Shown here one piece after another: positions 1 to 4,998 of a stretch of 12,752 bases of DNA. The stretch is from Candidatus Nomurabacteria bacterium (GTDB taxonomy: Bacteria > Patescibacteriota > Minisyncoccia > Phycocordibacterales > UBA9973). The notes under the pieces were generated by a model, which worked only from the letters and a program-made list of their open reading frames with translations, was not told where the DNA came from and made no database searches. Both the position numbers and the translations under genes were made by a program. Numbering within the stretch: position 1 is the first letter of the stretch; each line of letters starts with the position of its first letter. The DNA lies in contig JAHFNM010000021.1 of the NCBI GenBank assembly GCA_023267415.1, positions 1 through 12,752 of the forward strand, written 5' to 3'.

Positions 1-230
1 TCAAGTACGAGGGTCAGGCAATAGATCTTTCTGGCGAGCCGAAAATTTTTGATCAAAATACGAAAAAGTGGTTCGTTGATACTCTGGATTTTGCGCATTC
101 AGTTACTATGGATGCCTACGGAATATCCGTTCCGGTCATTGCTAAGACGAAACTCATCGAATATAAAAGTAAACTTTTGCGTGAGGTTGATAAAGAAGAT
201 ATCGCTGAATTGCAAAGCAAGGGTATATGA
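1..230 (+). CDS. C-terminal part of a possible nucleotidyltransferase-like protein (5' end outside window)
   Basis: An open frame runs from base 3 to the TGA at 228-230 and encodes the last 75 residues of a protein whose start lies outside the window. The visible tail has an aromatic stretch (KKWFVDTLDF) followed by a segment ending LIEYKSKLLREVDKEDIAEL. An 'IxxKxxLxREVDxxDI' pattern resembles the C-terminal helix of small nucleotidyltransferase-fold proteins, but the catalytic GS/DxD part is not in the window, so this is a weak family guess. The stop overlaps the next start in an ATGA junction, implying co-transcription and translational coupling with the GIY-YIG gene. The coding status is well supported; the function is not. 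Confidence 0.55.
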   Translation, partial: KYEGQAIDLSGEPKIFDQNTKKWFVDTLDFAHSVTMDAYGISVPVIAKTKLIEYKSKLLREVDKEDIAELQSKGI

Positions 231-490
231 AGAGACGATTTTTCGTCTATATTCTTCAGTGTAAGGATAAGACGCTCTATGTGGGATCGACGAACGATGT
301 CGAGAAACGCCTGCATGCGCACAATCATTTGAAGTCCGGTGCTCATTACACGAAGATCCGTCGTCCGGTGGTGCTGAAGCACTTCGAAAAACTTCCTACC
401 TATGCAAAGGCTCGTGCTCGCGAGGCTGAAATCAAACGACTGACCCGCGGAGAAAAAATTTCTTTGATCAAAAAAAGAGCTATACTATAA
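227..490 (+). CDS. GIY-YIG domain protein (YhbQ/UPF0213-like small nuclease)
   Basis: An 87-residue single-domain GIY-YIG protein. The GIY-like element is VYIL (residues 7-10) and the YIG-like element is LYVGST (17-22). R28 follows in the usual helix (VEKRLHAHN), and a late acidic residue sits in REAEIKRL, near E68. The motif 'GAHYTKxRRP' is typical of the YhbQ/UPF0213 group. These proteins have the fold of homing and repair endonucleases; the cellular role of the stand-alone form is poorly known. The start overlaps the upstream stop by four bases (ATGA) and has an SD-like AAGGG a few bases upstream, one of few in the window. The next gene's -10 box lies inside the last codons. Confidence 0.88.
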   Translation: MKRRFFVYILQCKDKTLYVGSTNDVEKRLHAHNHLKSGAHYTKIRRPVVLKHFEKLPTYAKARAREAEIKRLTRGEKISLIKKRAIL

Positions 491-492
491 AC
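481..492 (+). promoter_or_regulatory. -10 box giving a probable leaderless mRNA for the VIT1/CCC1 gene
   Basis: TATACT at 481-486 is followed by six bases and then the ATG at 493, so transcription would be expected to start at the A of the start codon. The -35 region (around 458-469) is weak. The box overlaps the 3' end of the GIY-YIG gene. This is a sequence-only prediction. Confidence 0.5.
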
Positions 493-1179
493 ATGGAAGT
501 TCATACAGAAAAACACAAACAGCGCGTGCGGGTTCGCGATGTGATAATCGGCATGTCGGATGGATTGACGGTGCCATTTGCATTGGCTGCCGGTCTCTCA
601 GGATCGGCCATTCATCCTTCGGTCATTATCGTTGCCGGTCTTGCTGAAATCGCTGCTGGCTCTATCTCTATGGGTCTTGGCGGATATCTTGCCGCCCAAA
701 GCGATGCAGACGTGTATCACAACGAGCTTGCCCGCGAATATCGCGAGATCAAGGAAGTTCCAGAAATGGAGCGCAAGGAGGTGGCTGAGATTTTTACCGC
801 ATATGGACTCTCGGAAGCGGACATTGCTCCGGTGTTGAATAAATTTGAAAAAGAACCGGATATGTGGGTCAAATTCATGATGGCGCACGAACTCTTTCTG
901 CACGAGCCCGATCCAAAGCAGGCAATCAAAAGTGCAGGTACGATCGCACTCTCGTATATCGTCGGCGGCATCATTCCGCTTTCGCCCTATTTCTTTACCC
1001 AGTATCCGCACCAAGGACTCCTGATATCTATTGGGATCACACTCTCAGCGCTCGTCGTGTTTGGTTATGTGAAGTCGCGCTATATCGGCATCGACCCATG
1101 GAAAGGTGCGCTTCGAACGGCAATAGTCGGGGCGATAGCTGCAGGCGCAGCGTTCTTCTTGGCACGGCTTATCTCATAG
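493..1179 (+). CDS. VIT1/CCC1 family Fe(II)/Mn(II) transporter
   Basis: A 228-residue integral membrane protein of the VIT1/CCC1 family, which moves ferrous iron or manganese, usually by proton exchange. Residues 12-36 (RVRVRDVIIGMSDGLTVPF and following) match the first-helix signature with its conserved Asp and Gly. The second helix carries GLAEIAAGSISMGLGGYL (49-66). A Glu-rich cytosolic stretch follows (about 78-135: EYREIKEVPEMERKEVAEI, then MMAHELFLHEPD), where metal-binding glutamates lie in this family. Three C-terminal helices occupy about 146-168, 175-193 and 206-226. Length is normal. The start has no Shine-Dalgarno; the ATG is six bases past a -10 box. Fe versus Mn cannot be decided from sequence. 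Confidence 0.92.
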   Translation: MEVHTEKHKQRVRVRDVIIGMSDGLTVPFALAAGLSGSAIHPSVIIVAGLAEIAAGSISMGLGGYLAAQSDADVYHNELAREYREIKEVPEMERKEVAEIFTAYGLSEADIAPVLNKFEKEPDMWVKFMMAHELFLHEPDPKQAIKSAGTIALSYIVGGIIPLSPYFFTQYPHQGLLISIGITLSALVVFGYVKSRYIGIDPWKGALRTAIVGAIAAGAAFFLARLIS

Positions 1180-1191
1180 TATAATTTCTGT
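1159..1191 (+). promoter_or_regulatory. Promoter with consensus -10 for the PNPOx-like gene (leaderless)
   Basis: A perfect TATAAT at 1180-1185 is followed by six bases and the ATG at 1192, so +1 should be the start codon itself. The -35 is weak (TTGGCA at 1159-1164 with a short 15-bp spacer). The -10 box begins in the stop codon of the transporter gene. Confidence 0.6.
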
Positions 1192-1620
1192 ATGAACCAA
1201 GAGATTTTAGATTACATAAAAACACAAAGAGTAGGAGTTCTTGCTGTTGAAATGCTCGATGGATCGCCCCACGGAGCGACAGTGCATTTTGCGCATACGG
1301 AAGAACCGTTCGTTTTCTATTTTGAGACCTGTCGAGATTATCGCAAGAGCGAACCACTTTTTGGTAGGGAGGCAAGCCGAGCATCGCTTGTGATCGGCTT
1401 CGATGAAAACAATATGAAAACGTTTCAAACTGATGGAGAAATTCGTTTGATGAAAAAAGAAGAGATGGAATTCTTCAATGAAGTGTATTACGGAAAATTT
1501 CCCAATAAAAAAGGGAAATGGTACGGTTCCGATCCGGTCTTTTTTATGTTCACTCCAAAATGGTGGAGATTTACGGATTGGACTAAGCCAGAAGGAAAGC
1601 TGATTCTAACTTCAAATTAA
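1192..1620 (+). CDS. Pyridoxamine 5'-phosphate oxidase-like (split beta-barrel) flavoprotein
   Basis: A 142-residue protein with the layout of PNPOx-like split-barrel proteins: an N-terminal helix (NQEILDYIKTQ), then barrel strands VGVLAVEMLDGSPHGATVHF (residues 14-33) and PFVFYFETC (39-47), then a nucleotide-contact region DYRKSEPL (49-56). Near the C terminus, FMFTPKWWRFTDW (about 118-130) is the usual final strand. The family binds FMN, F420 or heme; which one, and the substrate, cannot be told here. It is too short and divergent to be called PdxH. The ATG directly follows a consensus -10 box. Its TAA overlaps the stop of the converging methyltransferase gene by three bases inside one TTAA. 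Confidence 0.8.
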   Translation: MNQEILDYIKTQRVGVLAVEMLDGSPHGATVHFAHTEEPFVFYFETCRDYRKSEPLFGREASRASLVIGFDENNMKTFQTDGEIRLMKKEEMEFFNEVYYGKFPNKKGKWYGSDPVFFMFTPKWWRFTDWTKPEGKLILTSN

Positions 1621-2360
1621 AGACTGCCTTTCCAGCGGTCGAGGATGATGGCGCCGGCCACGGCTGCGTTGAGCGACTCGGCTCCGCCGCCGAATGACGG
1701 GATGGTCACTTTTTCAGTGACACATTTCGCTGCTTCTTTGCTGATGCCATGCGATTCGCTTCCGACGACGAGGATGCCTGACTTTGGGAAGGCGAATGAG
1801 TGTACCGATTTGCCGTCGAGGAAGGCTCCGAGAACTGGCACCTTTTGTGCGCGCAGGTATGCGGGTAGTTCAGTGTAGAAGCATTCTACGCGAGTGAACG
1901 AACCCATCGATGCGGCAATGACCTTGGGGTTGTACCAGTCGACACACTCAGGCGAGCAGACAATGTGCTTGATCCCATACCAATCGGCGATGCGGATGAG
2001 TGTGCCGAGGTTTCCCGGATCGCGTATGTTGTCGAGCGCCAAGATGACTCCCTCGCTCTTAGGAGATTTTTCTTCTTTTTGAATGGCGATGGCGAGTGCG
2101 CCATCGTTGTGCTCGAGTGTGCCAAAAGCTTTGAGTTCGGCTGCGTCAACGATCTGGATGCGGAGATTTTTCTTTGAATCGAGGAGTTCTTCATGCGAGT
2201 TCTTGAAATCTGCCGTGCAATAGACGTTGTCCACAGCATAGTCGCTTCGGAGGAGTTCGGCCACATTCTTTGATCCTTCCACGAGGAATTTGTGGGTTTC
2301 TTGGCGGTATTTCTTCTGGTGTAGGGCTTTGATGATCTTGGTGCTCATTGGGTTGGTCAT
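1617..2360 (-). CDS. SpoU/TrmH family RNA 2'-O-methyltransferase
   Basis: A SpoU-class SPOUT methyltransferase of 247 residues from the chosen ATG. Residues 9-40 form the N-terminal substrate-binding part (KKYRQETHKFLVEGSKNV). The three SPOUT motifs are present: motif 1 NIRDPGNLGTLIRIAD (111-126), motif 2 VVGSESHGISKEA (198-210), and motif 3 IPSFGGGAESLNAAVAGAI (220-238), which form the trefoil-knot SAM site. The family 2'-O-methylates rRNA or tRNA; the target (RlmB-like or TrmH-like) cannot be told. The frame is open to an ATG at 2423, but that codon lies inside the upstream operon's terminator hairpin, so the start is placed at 2360, seven bases after a -10 box. An in-frame ATG at 2348 is an alternative. 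Confident in family, moderate on start. Confidence 0.9.
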   Translation of the reverse strand: MTNPMSTKIIKALHQKKYRQETHKFLVEGSKNVAELLRSDYAVDNVYCTADFKNSHEELLDSKKNLRIQIVDAAELKAFGTLEHNDGALAIAIQKEEKSPKSEGVILALDNIRDPGNLGTLIRIADWYGIKHIVCSPECVDWYNPKVIAASMGSFTRVECFYTELPAYLRAQKVPVLGAFLDGKSVHSFAFPKSGILVVGSESHGISKEAAKCVTEKVTIPSFGGGAESLNAAVAGAIILDRWKGSL

Positions 2361-2367
2361 GGGACTG

Positions 2368-2396
2368 AGTATAAAGCACAAAACGTAAAGCTCAAA
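2368..2396 (-). promoter_or_regulatory. Promoter of the SpoU methyltransferase gene
   Basis: On the minus strand, TTTGAG (2396-2391) and TATACT (2373-2368) are separated by 17 bp. Seven bases separate the -10 from the ATG at 2360, so the mRNA should have almost no leader. The -35 lies just past the T-rich tail of the preceding terminator. Confidence 0.65.
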
Positions 2397-2405
2397 GCAA
2401 AAAGA

Positions 2406-2441
2406 AAACTGCCCGCTCGGCAAATGCCGAGCGGGCAGTTT
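2406..2441 (-). terminator. Rho-independent terminator of the sigma-factor operon
   Basis: Arms 2406-2421 and 2426-2441 form a 16-bp perfect stem with a four-base loop, GC-rich in the middle. On the minus strand it is followed by a T-rich run (TTTTCTTTTT). It sits 12 bases after the stop codon of the last gene of the sigma operon (2454). Confidence 0.92.
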
Positions 2442-2453
2442 CAGGTATTGGTG

Positions 2454-2735
2454 TTACTTTGTGGCTGGGGTGCTGATGGTTGCAGGAGCTACGCCTGTGT
2501 CGAATCCAGCATCGTTGCCGTATCCGTAGTACATCATGCCTCCGTGGCCGAAGTTGCCGTATCCGTGGCTCTCCAGCATTCCGCGCAGTTCTCCCATTCT
2601 AAAAGCGAATGAGAAGATAATGACAAGCACGGCGATCTTCAAGATCCACTTGAGGATGTGCATGTGATGGTGACCGCATCCGCAAGTTCCTCCGCATCCG
2701 CCCATTCCGCACGTGTGTTTTTCTGTATTTTCCAT
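2454..2735 (-). CDS. Small one-helix membrane protein with Cys/His-rich N terminus and His/Met/Tyr-rich tail
   Basis: A 93-residue protein I do not recognise as a named family. Residues 8-26 carry C9, C14, C18 and C20 followed by HHHMH (22-26), a dense set of possible metal ligands. One membrane helix covers about 30-46 (WILKIAVLVIIFSFAF). The tail after it is rich in Gly, His, Met and Tyr (57-73: H57, H64, M67, M68) and ends Thr/Pro-rich. The positive charges suggest an N-in, C-out topology. The post-helix pattern F-x4-R-x-G-x-L-[KR] (F41, R46, G48, L50, R51) recurs at F32, R37, G39, L41, K42 of the next upstream protein, hinting at paralogous membrane modules. It is the last gene of the sigma-factor operon. 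Metal binding is inferred only. Confidence 0.72.
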   Translation of the reverse strand: MENTEKHTCGMGGCGGTCGCGHHHMHILKWILKIAVLVIIFSFAFRMGELRGMLESHGYGNFGHGGMMYYGYGNDAGFDTGVAPATISTPATK

Positions 2736-2780
2736 ATAGTTCGAATTATTTATTACTAATGTTATTAATGACCTGTTGTT

Positions 2781-2789
2781 AGTATATCA
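2781..2789 (-). promoter_or_regulatory. Extended -10 element upstream of the Cys/His-rich gene
   Basis: On the minus strand TGA-TATACT (2789-2781) matches an extended -10 (TGn plus TATACT). It would start RNA near 2774 and leave a leader of about 38 nt before the ATG at 2735. It may give the last gene its own transcript in addition to read-through from the sigma promoter. No good -35 is visible. Confidence 0.4.
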
Positions 2790-2793
2790 TTTA

Positions 2794-3267
2794 TTATTTT
2801 GTCGGCGTGGGAACTGCCGGCATTACGCGAATGAATTGCGCGTCGATCTCGGCGCCGGCCTTTGGTCTGCCGATGACAACGATAAAGTCGCCTGCCTGGA
2901 GATCTTGGGCGGGGATGGTGTCGCGCAACTTTCGGATTACCGTCTCGTCCTCGATACGGACCACTTTTTCCGTGCTGTCTTCATCTGCCACGATAATCGT
3001 CGGTAGGTTGATGCTGATGATCTTTCCGTTCACCCCATGCGCTCCGATGCCCATGTCGTGAAAGAATCCGATCTGCTCCATCGGCATTCCGCCGAGGAGA
3101 GGACGATAGTAATTGTCGCCCGCTTCATTTGCGAATGATGCCTTGAGGTATCCGACCCGCATGCCGAGATTAAATATGATGAGAATGACGACGATCACCA
3201 AGATCACAAGAACTGTTTTCTTGTATTTCTTCGACTGCAACGATGCTTGTATTTTTTCTGTTTCCAC
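2794..3267 (-). CDS. Membrane-anchored protein with a DUF5666-like beta domain
   Basis: A 157-residue protein with a GTG start, placed because the frame opens four bases after the preceding stop. A basic N terminus (KKYKK, 13-17) is followed by one strong helix (about 18-35), so residues 36-157 should face outside. The outer part begins VGYLKASF...NYYRPLLGG (38-60) and continues as a strand-rich domain (79-150: GKIISINLPTIIV, EKVVRIEDETVI, LQAGDFIVVIGRP, DAQFIRVMP). This has the rhythm of DUF5666-type small barrels seen in Patescibacteria. The C terminus is Pro/Thr-rich (AVPTPTK). There is no known enzymatic role. It is third in the sigma-factor operon and so may be part of an envelope response; that is inference. 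Confidence 0.75.
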   Translation of the reverse strand: METEKIQASLQSKKYKKTVLVILVIVVILIIFNLGMRVGYLKASFANEAGDNYYRPLLGGMPMEQIGFFHDMGIGAHGVNGKIISINLPTIIVADEDSTEKVVRIEDETVIRKLRDTIPAQDLQAGDFIVVIGRPKAGAEIDAQFIRVMPAVPTPTK

Positions 3268-3271
3268 GAGT

Positions 3272-3685
3272 TTAGGCGATATGCGCGTTAGGCTGAGTAA
3301 TGAAGAACGGCGTCTTTTTCAAAAAATTGCGGATTGACCAAAGCACGGCGACGATGCTGGCGAGGAATACTATCGTCTCGATGAATGGAAATGATTCGAC
3401 GAGTGAAAGGGCGAACTGCTTCCAAAGCGTTCCAATCATGCTGCTGTCGGAAAAGGCCAGTGAGAGATATGATCCGAAATTCGATGCTGCGATGACATGT
3501 GCTGCGCGTATGCCGCTCTCGACAAAGAGTCCGAGCGAGGCAACGAAAATTCCGCCCCAGGCAAATTGCTCACGGCGTGCGAGTTTGCGGTCTTCTGCTT
3601 GAATGCGAAAGAGCACCTGTTCGAACAGGCCTTCCGGAACTGAAGTGTCGCTATCTTCTTTGAATAATTCCCCGAGTGTTTTCAT
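3272..3685 (-). CDS. Putative membrane anti-sigma partner of the ECF sigma factor
   Basis: A 137-residue protein from the ATG at 3685. The N-terminal cytosolic part (1-40: MKTLGELFKEDSD, then VPEGLFEQVLFRIQAEDRKLARREQ) looks like the short helical sigma-binding segment of many anti-sigma factors. Helices follow at about 41-58 and 100-122. No HxxxCxxC zinc motif is present, so it is not a ZAS-type anti-sigma factor. The identification rests mainly on position directly after the sigma gene and on topology. An in-frame ATG at 3727 would add 14 residues and leave 14 bases after the sigma stop; no Shine-Dalgarno favours either. The shorter form is preferred because the extra residues (MHQIINNNRISNDT) look non-conserved. 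Confidence 0.6.
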   Translation of the reverse strand: MKTLGELFKEDSDTSVPEGLFEQVLFRIQAEDRKLARREQFAWGGIFVASLGLFVESGIRAAHVIAASNFGSYLSLAFSDSSMIGTLWKQFALSLVESFPFIETIVFLASIVAVLWSIRNFLKKTPFFITQPNAHIA

Positions 3686-3741
3686 TGTATCGTTACTAAT
3701 ACGATTATTGTTGATAATTTGGTGCATGCGTCAATTGTGTG

Positions 3742-4326
3742 TTATTTCTCGAATTCCTCGCGAAGCTTTGTCAGTGCCCTTCGGTGTCGGCTTTTGACGG
3801 TATTGAGTGGTTTGCCGAGGATTTTGCCGATAGCTTCGAATGTCATGTCTTGTTCGTAATGCAGCGCAAGGATTTCGCGGTCGGGGGGAGAGAGGGCAAG
3901 CAAGTTTTTAGTGAGCGAGCCAGAAAGCTCGGCCTTTGCGATGAGTGTCTCTGGTAGCGTGTCAGGATCGGAAAGCGTCTCGACAAGCGTGTTCCTTCCT
4001 GAAGAGTCTTCAAAATCCGAGAAGACCAAGGATTTCTTTTTGCGCAAATGATCGAGTGCTGTATTGCGGGCAATAGTGAAGAGGAGTGATTTGAATGTAT
4101 TCGTCATCTTGTACCGTCCGATCGTGCGCCACATCTTTACGAATGTTTCTTGCGTCACGTCTTCTGCCTCGCCTCTGTTGCCAGTCATGCGATAGGTGAA
4201 AGTATATATCGGCTTCATGTACCGATCGATGAGAACCTTGATTGCTTCATTGTCTCCTGTTCTATATGAGGAAATAAGTTCGTCGTCGGAAAGTTCCGGC
4301 GTGGGTTTTATGTTTTGATTGTTCAT
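3742..4326 (-). CDS. ECF (extracytoplasmic function, sigma-70 family) RNA polymerase sigma factor
   Basis: A 194-residue group 4 sigma factor. Region 2 spans about 25-97 and includes the core-binding and -10-reading segments (VLIDRYMKPIYTFTYRMTG, GEAEDVTQETFVKMW, FKSLLFTIARNTALDHLRK). A linker (about 98-135) contains acidic DSSGRN... and SDPDTLPE. Region 4 covers about 138-191 (LLALSPPDREILALHY, then the helix-turn-helix FEAIGKILGKPLNTVKSR and RRALTKLREEF), which reads the -35. Length and order are normal for the family. It directs RNA polymerase to a regulon that probably includes its own operon. It heads a minus-strand operon with three membrane proteins, the standard setting for envelope sensing. 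Its leader is long (about 95 nt) compared with other genes here. Confidence 0.94.
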   Translation of the reverse strand: MNNQNIKPTPELSDDELISSYRTGDNEAIKVLIDRYMKPIYTFTYRMTGNRGEAEDVTQETFVKMWRTIGRYKMTNTFKSLLFTIARNTALDHLRKKKSLVFSDFEDSSGRNTLVETLSDPDTLPETLIAKAELSGSLTKNLLALSPPDREILALHYEQDMTFEAIGKILGKPLNTVKSRHRRALTKLREEFEK

Positions 4327-4422
4327 GGTATTGAAGTCAATGAAAGCACGTCTCGCCCCGTAGGAAGGGGTGTGTGCATCCGACGCAAACCTTTCCTTCT
4401 GGGGTCATCGGATTTTTCCATA
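4327..4422 (-). promoter_or_regulatory. Long, possibly structured leader of the sigma-factor operon
   Basis: Between the predicted +1 (about 4422) and the ATG at 4326 lie about 95 nt, unlike the near-leaderless genes around it. On the minus strand an ATCCGA and a later TCGGAT can pair as a 6-bp closing stem. Downstream a CCCC...GGGG hairpin (plus-strand bases about 4355-4369) can form. It matches no riboswitch class I could recognise. Confidence 0.3.
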
Positions 4423-4428
4423 CCAATC

Positions 4429-4457
4429 AGTATACTCGTACGGCAATTTTTACCAAA
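4429..4457 (-). promoter_or_regulatory. Promoter of the sigma-factor operon
   Basis: On the minus strand TTTGGT (4457-4452) and TATACT (4434-4429) are 17 bp apart. The -10 is part of the self-complementary octamer AGTATACT (4429-4436). An ECF-type autoregulated promoter could also exist here but no such motif was recognised. Confidence 0.5.
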
Positions 4458-4468
4458 CCGCATATAAA

Positions 4469-4494
4469 AAAGCCTCTGCTGTTGCAGAGGCTTT
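4469..4494 (-). terminator. Rho-independent terminator of the Tyr-rich protein gene
   Basis: A perfect 11-bp stem (4469-4479 with 4484-4494) and four-base loop, with T-runs on both sides, so it can work in both directions. It lies 17 bases after the minus-strand stop at 4512 and separates that gene from the sigma promoter. Confidence 0.92.
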
Positions 4495-4511
4495 ATTTTT
4501 TGTGGCTCCCA

Positions 4512-4934
4512 TTAATATTGGCTGCCACCATATTGGCCATACTGTTGGCCATATTGTTTTCTCGAGTAAATGCCATGGTGGTTGCCATGATTTTGATAGC
4601 GGTAGTCATCCCTGCGTGGTCGCCATGCATACTGACCGTTTGTCCCGTATCCAGCATTTTGGTAATACCCGTTTCTCCCATAGCCGGTATTTTGGTAGTA
4701 GCCAGGGCTGTATATCAGTCTGAGGTATTGGTAATCCCAGACATATCCGAACGGAAGCAGCTGCAAGCAACCATAATCATAATTCCAGTAGTAGCCGATT
4801 GGCACAACGGGAATTATCTGTGGCCGGCAACTTCCTCTGTCGCGACGATAATTTTCATGATGGCGATGGTACTGCGCGTTTGCCTGCACTGCTACGAGTG
4901 CCAAGCAGAAAAATAACACTATGATTTTTTTCAT
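4512..4934 (-). CDS. Secreted tyrosine-rich low-complexity protein
   Basis: A 140-residue protein with a clear Sec signal peptide (MKKIIVLFFCLALVAVQANA, cleavage after residue 20). The mature part holds 24 Tyr in 120 residues and is also rich in Gly, Asn, Gln and Arg. It contains two Cys (C36, C56), which could form one disulfide. Residues 78-88 and 89-99 are an 11-residue tandem repeat (GYYQNTGYGRN and GYYQNAGYGTN, 9 of 11 identical). The C terminus is QYGQQYGQY-like, the composition of self-associating or adhesive proteins. I recognise no family. It is a single-gene unit with a perfect-consensus promoter and its own terminator, suggesting strong expression. A surface or matrix role is inference. 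Confidence 0.85.
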   Translation of the reverse strand: MKKIIVLFFCLALVAVQANAQYHRHHENYRRDRGSCRPQIIPVVPIGYYWNYDYGCLQLLPFGYVWDYQYLRLIYSPGYYQNTGYGRNGYYQNAGYGTNGQYAWRPRRDDYRYQNHGNHHGIYSRKQYGQQYGQYGGSQY

Positions 4935-4953
4935 TGTTCAATGATTTGGGTAT

Positions 4954-4982
4954 ATTATACTCTTTTTGTTGACTTATGTCAA
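4954..4982 (-). promoter_or_regulatory. Perfect-consensus sigma-70 promoter for the Tyr-rich secreted protein
   Basis: On the minus strand TTGACA (4982-4977) and TATAAT (4959-4954) match the sigma-70 consensus at all 12 bases with a 17-bp spacer. RNA should start near 4947, leaving about 12 nt before the ATG at 4934. No other promoter in the window is this perfect. Confidence 0.9.
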
Positions 4983-4990
4983 TAAGTCAA
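4969..4990. repeat. Inverted repeat around the -35 box (candidate operator)
   Basis: TTGACTTA (4969-4976) and TAAGTCAA (4983-4990) are perfect 8-bp inverted arms. The six central bases (4977-4982) are exactly the -35 hexamer of the Tyr-rich gene's promoter. There is no T-run on the minus strand after it, so it is not a terminator for the aldolase gene. Confidence 0.6.
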
Positions 4991-4998
4991 TATGGACC

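Noticed and set aside
598..1014. 138-codon minus-strand open frame opposite the VIT1/CCC1 gene
   Set aside because: Antisense shadow of a well-supported transporter; composition (many Arg/Cys/His) is typical of a spurious frame.
2361..2423. N-terminal extension of the SpoU methyltransferase to the ATG at 2423
   Set aside because: The codons lie in the terminator hairpin and promoter, and the added residues do not match the family.
4374..4916. 180-codon plus-strand open frame opposite the Tyr-rich gene
   Set aside because: Its hydrophobic pattern is the antisense reading of Tyr/Gly/His codons, and it runs through the terminator hairpin; the minus-strand gene has a signal peptide, promoter and terminator.
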